Virus record (IMG/VR): IMGVR_UViG_3300025127_000217
Coordinates: 1 to 26,891 of that record
DNA length: 26,891 nucleotides
Reading direction: 5' to 3' (one strand)
Source: a virus
The notes under the pieces were generated by a model, which ran no database searches, was not told the origin of the DNA, and saw only the letters and a list, made by a program, of their open reading frames with translations. Positions 16,601 through 25,600 of the stretch are shown in pieces. The stretch's first letter is position 1; every line of letters begins with the position of its first letter. A program made the translations under genes and the position numbers.

Positions 16601-19600
16601 ATTATTATGTGTCAAACTAAATTCTTTTGTTAATCCATTGAATCCTTGAGTTAAATCATCAAATAGGTAATTATCAGTATATGTCTCCTCAGTTCCTCCA
16701 ATAACACCACTTCTAGTAAATACTCTACCTTGGAAACTTGATGAAGTTGTTATACCCTCAAAGTCTCTTGCATCCGGAGGATTAGTTGTTGATCCGATTG
16801 GATTTTTTCCGGGAGGTGCTTCAATAAAGTTAATTTCATTCTCAACAATATTATAATTACCTCTTATTTTTTCTACTAAATCACCGGTGCTAAATCCTGC
16901 TATTGTTGTTCCCAACCAACCTCTTCTTACTTTTATAGCATTGGTTGATCCCACACCAACAGATATAATTTTCATTATCTCCTGTGTATCTCCAGCTCCA
17001 ACTCTAACATAATCTGCACCAAAGAATGATGTGATACCGCTAAAGAACACAACATCATCACCTATATTTGTTTTTTCTGAAATAGTAGTGGTGACTGAAG
17101 TTCCAGCAATCGGTGATTGTATCGCATTATCAATCGCAACTAAGACTTTTTGATTCGCATCAATTGCAGTAAAGGTATGACTTGTTCCAATACCAACAGT
17201 TGATAAACCTATTGGGAGTGCAATTTGTTTTAATGCATTTTCAGCTGTTAGAGCAACTTGAACTTTATCCTCACCTTTCTTTATAATAAAGACTGATGAT
17301 GGCATGCTAAACGGTGCAGTGCTTATACCGATTGATGTTCCAGCACCTGCTGAATAATTTACTTTCTGACCTGTGGTGAAGAAATGATTAGGAAGGGTAA
17401 TTATATTATTAGTAAGGTCAACAACATCAGTGCTAGATCCATCATAAGGTTTTTTGAATATTGGATTTCCGTTATTTTCTAATGCAAATTGTCTCTTGAT
17501 TGATGTTTGAGTTCCTTCATAAATTGCAAATCCACTCTCCAATGAAGCATTTTGTAAATCTTTAACTGCCTCTCCACCCACTTCTCTTGTTGCTTCAGTT
17601 GGTAGTAATGATGTATTTTCTTCAGGTCTCAAAGCATTCATAAATGTTGTGATTGAAACACCGATACCAGCATTTGGAACAAAAGTTAATTCAGTAATTT
17701 CATCATCTGCACCAGTTCTCCTTGCGCTTATTGTTCCCAATTCAGTAAAGGCTGTGCCTACTTTGACATTACCAAACTCAGTTAACATTATGTTTTCAGG
17801 ATCAGTTCCATCGTAATCATCTATCATTACAACTTCTGCTAACTCATAACTACCATTCAACTTATCTGCGATTTGAACTATACAATAAGCAGCATCATAT
17901 TCATCTCCATAACTTGCAATACCGACTGGTATAGGAGTCGAACTTGATGAAATACCTGTTGATTGAGCAGACATTTCTGCGTAAGAAAATTCATAAGATC
18001 CGATTCCAATATATCCCTCAGTTGCAATACCAATTGCCATGGCATTTATAAATGCTGTTGACATTCCAGCTTCAGGAGTGTATGAAAGAACTAAATCATT
18101 TCCATCCATGAATGGGAAATAAGTTCCAAGATTACCTGTTGATGAATATGCATCAACGGAATGAATTGTTAACTGACCATACTCTTGGAAACCAACGTTA
18201 GTGCCATCATGAATCAAACTCACTTGATCATATTCAACACTACCATTTAATGTTCCTCCCCCAGCTTCAACACTTACTAAGACTTTTGCTGATCTATGTC
18301 CTGATATATTTGTACCAATACCACCCAATGTAAAGACGGTTCCTGCTGCTCCTCCAGCGATTGTGACTGCTGTTGTGGCAATACTTATCAATGATCCATT
18401 CAAACCTGTTGTAGGATTAGATGGTGCACCGGGAATAGTTGTGCTACCACATGATACAGTATCAGTTGATATTCCTAATCGTTGAGCATCAATTTGATAT
18501 GACCATAATACAACATTGTAGTTGTTAAGTGTAAATTTGTTTGGATAGTATCTAAGAACAGACTCATTACCATCGATCGCATAGTCGAAAGATCCTAAAT
18601 CAAGAACTGTATCAATGTCACCATACTGGTTCAACATTGTTTGCCCTTTCCCAGTATCATGAAGTGTATTGACAATGGTTATTTGTCTTTCACCGGTAAA
18701 TAATCTATCAGATACAAGAGCGAAGAACATTTGAGTTCTACCATCCGATAAAGCATTACGATATACATCAGCATATGGAGTTGATCTAGCATTGTTATTA
18801 AATATATTACTAAAGTCATCAATTTGAACGACACGGTTTGACACTGATTCAGAGTAGTCTGTTATCAACCTTGTTTGGAAGTTTATCTCATCTGAGAATG
18901 GTTTCTCAACTGCGATGAGATAATTTTCTGTTGCTAAATCAAAATCATAGATGGTGTTAAGACTCTCCACTCCTACTAAATCAACAAGTGTTGTTACTGT
19001 GCTTTTTGTAGGATCGATATTAGATAATTTTCCTGATGTTGATGATAATTTATCTGACTCAACTTGTAGATCACTAAATTTTTTAAATCCAGAGGTATGG
19101 TTTAAAGATCCAACAATATCTTTCCACTCGTCAAATTGAACCTTTGATTTTATTGAATATGAGAAGGCATGATAGTAATCATTATCATGAACTCTTTGTA
19201 GTTCATCATTTAAAAATCCAGTATTATACTCCCACCCATTTTCAACAATTGAAAAATTGTCTAAGTCGTATTTGCTTTCAAATTTGACAATTTCTTTTAT
19301 TAAACCTTTAGCTCCAGTTGGTGATGCATAGACTTTACCACCAACTCTCTCACCTCTGAATCTCACTTGTTCAATTAATTGTCCAACCTCAAATTCTCTA
19401 TTGCTTTCAACTGTTAAGTATTTGTTTGAATTATTCCAATCAAAAACTAAACCACTAACTTGAGTTCCTGCTGAGTTGAAACTCTCAACCTCATCTCCCT
19501 TTCTAAATCTATTAGGTTGTAACTCAACATCAAACTGTGGGAACCATTTATCAGGTATAAGTGTAGCGACTGAATTTACTGAATCAAAAATGCCGGGAAA

Positions 19601-22600
19601 ATCAACATTTTTAGATAAGTAATTTGACATGCTATATTTGACAGTCCCGATACCACCATAATTTGGAGTTACTTGAGTAATTTCAAATCGAGCATAATCA
19701 TAGTTAGCTGAATTAAATCCTGATGCTGTTGATCCAACACCAACACTCGCATTCTCGACTAAAACTTTATCACCGACTGTAAATGGGAAAGGATCAATGT
19801 AAGTTCCTGAGAAACCCACCACTCCACTAAAAGCATTTTTTATTGTTGCTGTAACTGACTGCTCATCATTATCATAAACCAAATTAGAAATTCTTATACC
19901 ATTAGAGTTACCTGTTGGAATAATTGTTGGAGGAGCATCGTTCATAGACTCACTATTTTCCAATATTTCAACAAACAATTCATCTGGTCTAAATCTTAAA
20001 TCTATATCAGTGATTTGTTTTTTTGTTACGCCATCTATAACAACTAAGTTTGGATCTTGTATATAACCTACTCCTAAAGAGGTGATACCAATGGATCTAA
20101 ATCCAGTAAGCGGTGTTATTCTTAAAACTTGAGGGAATATAACCTCTGGAGATAATGTATTATCACTTGGATAATCAAATCCTATATTTTCTAATGAAGT
20201 TCGACTGACCTTACCTATCGTTGTGCTAAATGTTTCAATAACCGCACCTATGCCAACGTCAGATGTGATTGTGGTTATACCGGGAACACTATCATATCCA
20301 CCACCACCATCTATTATTCTAACACGTTCAATACCACCATAGGCAGTTGTTGAAATAGTTGTATATTTTAAAGAGGAATCAGATGAACTATAGGATGAAG
20401 CTTCAGGAAATGAATCAATATTATATGTAAATGTCGTTGAACCTGTGGATGTTATTCTAAAGGTTCCATTGTATTTACTACTCTGTAATATTATTTGATT
20501 GTTTAAATCTATAGTATCGTCAACTATAATTTGTTTATTAACTTCTTTATTTTCTAATTTATTAACTGGGTTTAATTTATAGTATAATAAATTTGGTGAA
20601 TTTTCATTAATTTTCAAAGTTAATTTAGCATCGGCAGTTACACCCACTGTGCCAGTTGTAGATACTTCAAAAGTTTTATCATTGCCATTAGTGACATATG
20701 GATTGTTAAATTTACTATCCTTATACAATTCGAGGAAGAAGGCTGGTAAACTATTTGCATTTTGAACGTATGATAAAGATGAATCTGATAGGTCAAAATT
20801 TACTGTCGAATTTTTATAGAATTTTAAAGGTGGATTGATAGGAGAAAGAGTTCCTGTGGTGGATATTCCTAGTTTAACGAAATTAGGCTTTATTTTACTT
20901 ACTTCATATTCATCTTCAACTAATGATACTCTATCATTATCAATAACATAAACATAATATTCTTTATCATTTACAAGAGAACTAACTTCATCATCAAAAG
21001 TATGAATTACTTTTTGTCCAGTTATAAGGCCATGTTTTGCAATTTCTATCGTATTAGGTATTCCTGTTAATGATGTTGCTGATGTGACTCCTGACACTGT
21101 GAATGGAAGAGGATTGAAAACTGCTTTTCTGTTAGATGCATTGTATTTTACAGTTACAGTTGTAGTTAAACCGGGATTTACATCAATGAAGACTGTATCG
21201 TTGTTTAACAATCCATGAGTGCCAGATCCAACAACAGAAACTGTGTTGCGTTGTATTTGACCAGTTACAGCATCTCTGAAATTTGTTTTCAAACTGTGAA
21301 TGTTACCCGTGCCTGTTGTCAAGAAATATACTAGATCTATCTTTGCATTTGTTCCAACACCTACTCCACCAACAACTTTACTTTGTAATGTTGATCCAAT
21401 ACCAACAAAAGTTCCAGTGGATCCAATACCTATTTTAACTGTAGATAATCCAATAAAGTTATCATCTAACTTTGCAACAAATAAAGGTGAGTCTTCAAAA
21501 AGTGTTACATCTGCTTGAGCAACATTACTATCAAACTTAACTTTAAAAGGTGTTCCGTCTGTCTGATATGTAACTTCATCCCCAGTTTCTAAACCATGAT
21601 TCAGTAAATAAATCGCTTGACTTGGAATAAAAACAGAACTTGGGCCAGCACCCGGATTAGAGATTGTTCTGAATGTTCCAACACCAACTCCTGCTGTGGT
21701 TCCAAGACCAACTGCCTCCTCTGGATTGAAATAATATTCTTTGTTTCTTCTTACTAATAATGATGATGTAAATCCAGTATTGATTGTGAATGTTCTAGGA
21801 ATTTCCTCTAAGATGGTTGTAGCTGTATGAGAAATACCTATATTAGTTGCTATACCACTTTGTGATCTTAATACTCTTATTCTTGAAGAAAATTTATCAA
21901 CATTCAATACTTTAACTATTTCAGTTCCTATTCCAACTTTAAATCTGTCATTTTCCCGAATTTTAGTTACATCACCAGAAATAGACATAAATGCAACTAC
22001 TCCTGTTGCTGCTGCTGTTCCTATTCCTTGTGATAAAACATACTTATCAGATCTTATTCCAATCGCATATGAACCTTGTAGAGAGGTTGTTGTTGTAGAT
22101 AAGGATCCAACATTTACAACTGTGGTGTTAAGTAAATTTAAACTTGTGGTGGCAATACCAACGAAAGTATTTTGTGAATCTGGATAAAATTCTATATTTG
22201 AAACAGTCTCTTGAGATGCACTAATTTCTGATATGTCAAATCCAGATAAAAGACTTACTTTTGCTGTAGCTCTAAATGATGAAGATACACTATCATCAAA
22301 TACTAAGGTATCATTAATTTGATAACTTCTACCAGCAGATAAAATTCCAACTCTATCAACTTTACCTTTTTCGGCAAAATTTATTACAGAATCCTGTGAT
22401 ACAAAATTATTTGATTGTTTGATATAATCATATCCACTGTAATCTTTGTTAAATGCGTATGGATATGTATTTCTTGTACATCCAGAATTTTCAAGATCAT
22501 AATAATCTTGACTTGATGACCTTAAGAAATTAAATTTATTTGGTTTTGAATTATACGCATCACCAATGATATATGGGAATTGTGGTTTTTTAAAGTTTTT

Positions 22601-25600
22601 AAATATTCCATCAGATGAAGATGTTTTATCAAAAGTTGCAAAGTAAGCATAAGTTCCATTTGGAAATTCTGGTGTTATACAAAATCTACCATTATTTTCA
22701 TCTAAAACACTATCTTCTTGAGAATCTTTGAATGTAAAATCCTCAACAAAAAATTCTGGAGGAAAAATACTAGCTGGTGGTCTATTTGATTTTTTATTTG
22801 CCTCTTCTACGTAACCTGATGATAATTGAACAATGTCTCCACCATCTTTATTTTGAAAACCATAAGGCCCATATATGGGATGTCCATCATAAGCATAACC
22901 TAATATTGGTGAATGAGAATCACTATCTGTCTCTACTCCATTTACTAAACTCAAATCTTTCTTACCAAATAAAACATTTCCATCAGCATCTGATGCATAT
23001 GATATTTTTCTTAAGTTACGAGGAGCGTATACATATGAGCATTGTAAACCATAATCTCTATTAACAGGTGTGGTAATAAAAACATCATCATCATTTAAAT
23101 TTAATAAATTCTTTTTAAATTCATTTATTGTCCACTTCTGTAAAATAGGATCGACTTTAACACCCTTTCCTGCAGGATCAACTCTTACAAAAGTTGATGA
23201 TACTCCATATCCAACTCCTCCACTTTGTATTTTTACAGAAATTATATTACCAGCAGAGTTCATTTGAGGAACTAATTTTGCATCAGATCCAACTCCAGAA
23301 ACAACTAGATCAGGAGGTGAATTGTAATCGGTTCCACCATAACTTACACTAACATCAACTATCCTTCCATTTGAAACAACTGGTACGATTACTGCGTCTC
23401 TCCCAGAATTAAAATCAACATCAGGTTTTCGATTTAATCCAATAATTTCAGAAGCACCATAACCTACACCATTATTAGTTAAATTGATTGAAGTTATTTC
23501 CCCTCTAACAATAGGTTGCACAATCGCATCATATGTTTTTCCAGCTATAGATGATATACCAACTTTTCCTATAACTTGTACACTTATTGGTGGATAATTA
23601 AATTTATGAGTTCCTAATCCAACACTTCTAAGATTTTGATATTGTTTTGTATCATAGTAAAAACTTTTTACTGTTGTGCCAACACCGACTGCTGATAATC
23701 TAAAATTATCTTCATCAATTGTTGTGACATAGTAATCAAGTGTTGTTGATAATCCATCTATGGATGTTCCGTCCACAGAATATTGAATTACCTCTCCACT
23801 ATTAAAAGTGTGATTAGGTATGTTGATTGTGTTAGATGCAGTATTAATCCCAATATTATTACACGTTCTCTCTTTATTTTCATAGTTAGATCCAGAATCT
23901 AGTAGTGCAATAGAACTGACAATCGCCTTACCATTTAAAGATTTAAATACCTGAACGCCATTTCCAAAATTTGTAACAGATATAGTGTTAAGTCCCACCA
24001 CAGCATCATCATATTTGGAGTGTAACTTAATAGAATACTCACTTATAGTATTAACATAGTAGACAGATCCTGTCGCTAAACCAACTAATGGAATGCCCCC
24101 CAGAGGGTCGTATATGACTCTCTCACCGTTCCTAAACTTATGATAGGTACTAAATCCTATTAAAGACGTATTTACGCCAGCAGTGCTTGATGATACAGAT
24201 CCAATATTAACAGTGCCAAGTCCAACACCATCTGCGTTAAATAAAACCTCATTTTCTACTCTGTTTAATTTTGCAGCTGCTCTTGCACCTGATCCATTTC
24301 CTCCTGATATTTTTACTGTTGGATATTCAATATAATCAAATCCAGAATCAACAACTCTTATTTCTTTAAACGATCCTTTTACTGAACATGTACCTGTTGC
24401 ACCAGATCCAACATTATCTGTAATTGAAATTGCAGGTGGATTAATAACGTCATATTCTTCACCTCCCTTAACAACATCTATGTTGTTTAATTCGCCATAA
24501 TAGACAGAGTTTTTAGATTTATAATTAAGTATTTCAGTTCCATTAATTAATATTCCAGTGTATCCACTTGTTGTTTTTTCTTTTACATCACTTGGTATTG
24601 GAGTTGATACTTCTCTAAAGAGTTTTTGACTTTCAATAAATTTTCCATGATACTCAAATTTTTCAATATCATTAGATGTGATTGTAACAGTATCAACACT
24701 ATTGGGTGTTTTTACTTTAACAAAATTATTAGCACTTAAATCTGCTTGACTTTTAGCAAATTTTACAGTGTTAGAATCAACTCTTTTTACATAATATAAA
24801 CCCTCGTCAAATATTTGACTAGCTATTGATTCTTGAACGATAAAAGTTCCATCGGGAAGAGTTGTTTCTATTTTTGTTTTCTCAGGTGTATAATAAACAG
24901 CATCACCTGAAAAATAATTATGATCAACTTGATCTGATATTTTTATCTCTTCATCATTTAAATTGTATGTTCCACTAAAAGTAAATTTTTGTAATTTAGG
25001 GTTTAATTTGGTGACACCGGCAAATGGAAGTGAAGATGATGCAACTAAAACTTTATTTGAGTTTGGATCGGGATCAATAAAGGCGTGTGGAGATGGTGTA
25101 TGTTTTGCACCAACCATTCTTCTTCCTTTATGTTCATGAGATGGCCCATAGTAAGGAATTCCATTTACTAATCCAACATCTGGTTTTAAATAAACATTTT
25201 GAATGTTTGCAGTAAATGTATTTAAATTGGGATGAAGATCAGAATCAATTTTTGATATCCTACGTGTTACTTTTGTTATCTTAGTTGGATCTGAAATGCC
25301 CGTACCAGTTATCAAACATGTGTTTTCATCAAAAACATCAGTGACAGTGTAAATTTTATTAGATGCAGGATCAAAATCAACAGTTATTTTATCACCCCAT
25401 TGTGCAGTTGTTGAAACTGATTCATGAGTTGTTATTTTATCACCAATTCTTAATATATTTTGATCTCTTGTTTCAAGTCTATAAGTGTTATTAACAGAAT
25501 CGACAACTGACAGTTTTTTTACAACATAACTTTGAGCTGTGTTAAATAACCAATTATTTTCTTTAAAATTACGACCAATTTTACCCAAAGATTTTATTTT

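Noticed and set aside
22777-23267. Plus-strand frames of 95 and 65 codons over the YHYH region
   Set aside because: The opposite strand carries a clearly conserved YHYH domain; these frames show no recognisable motif.
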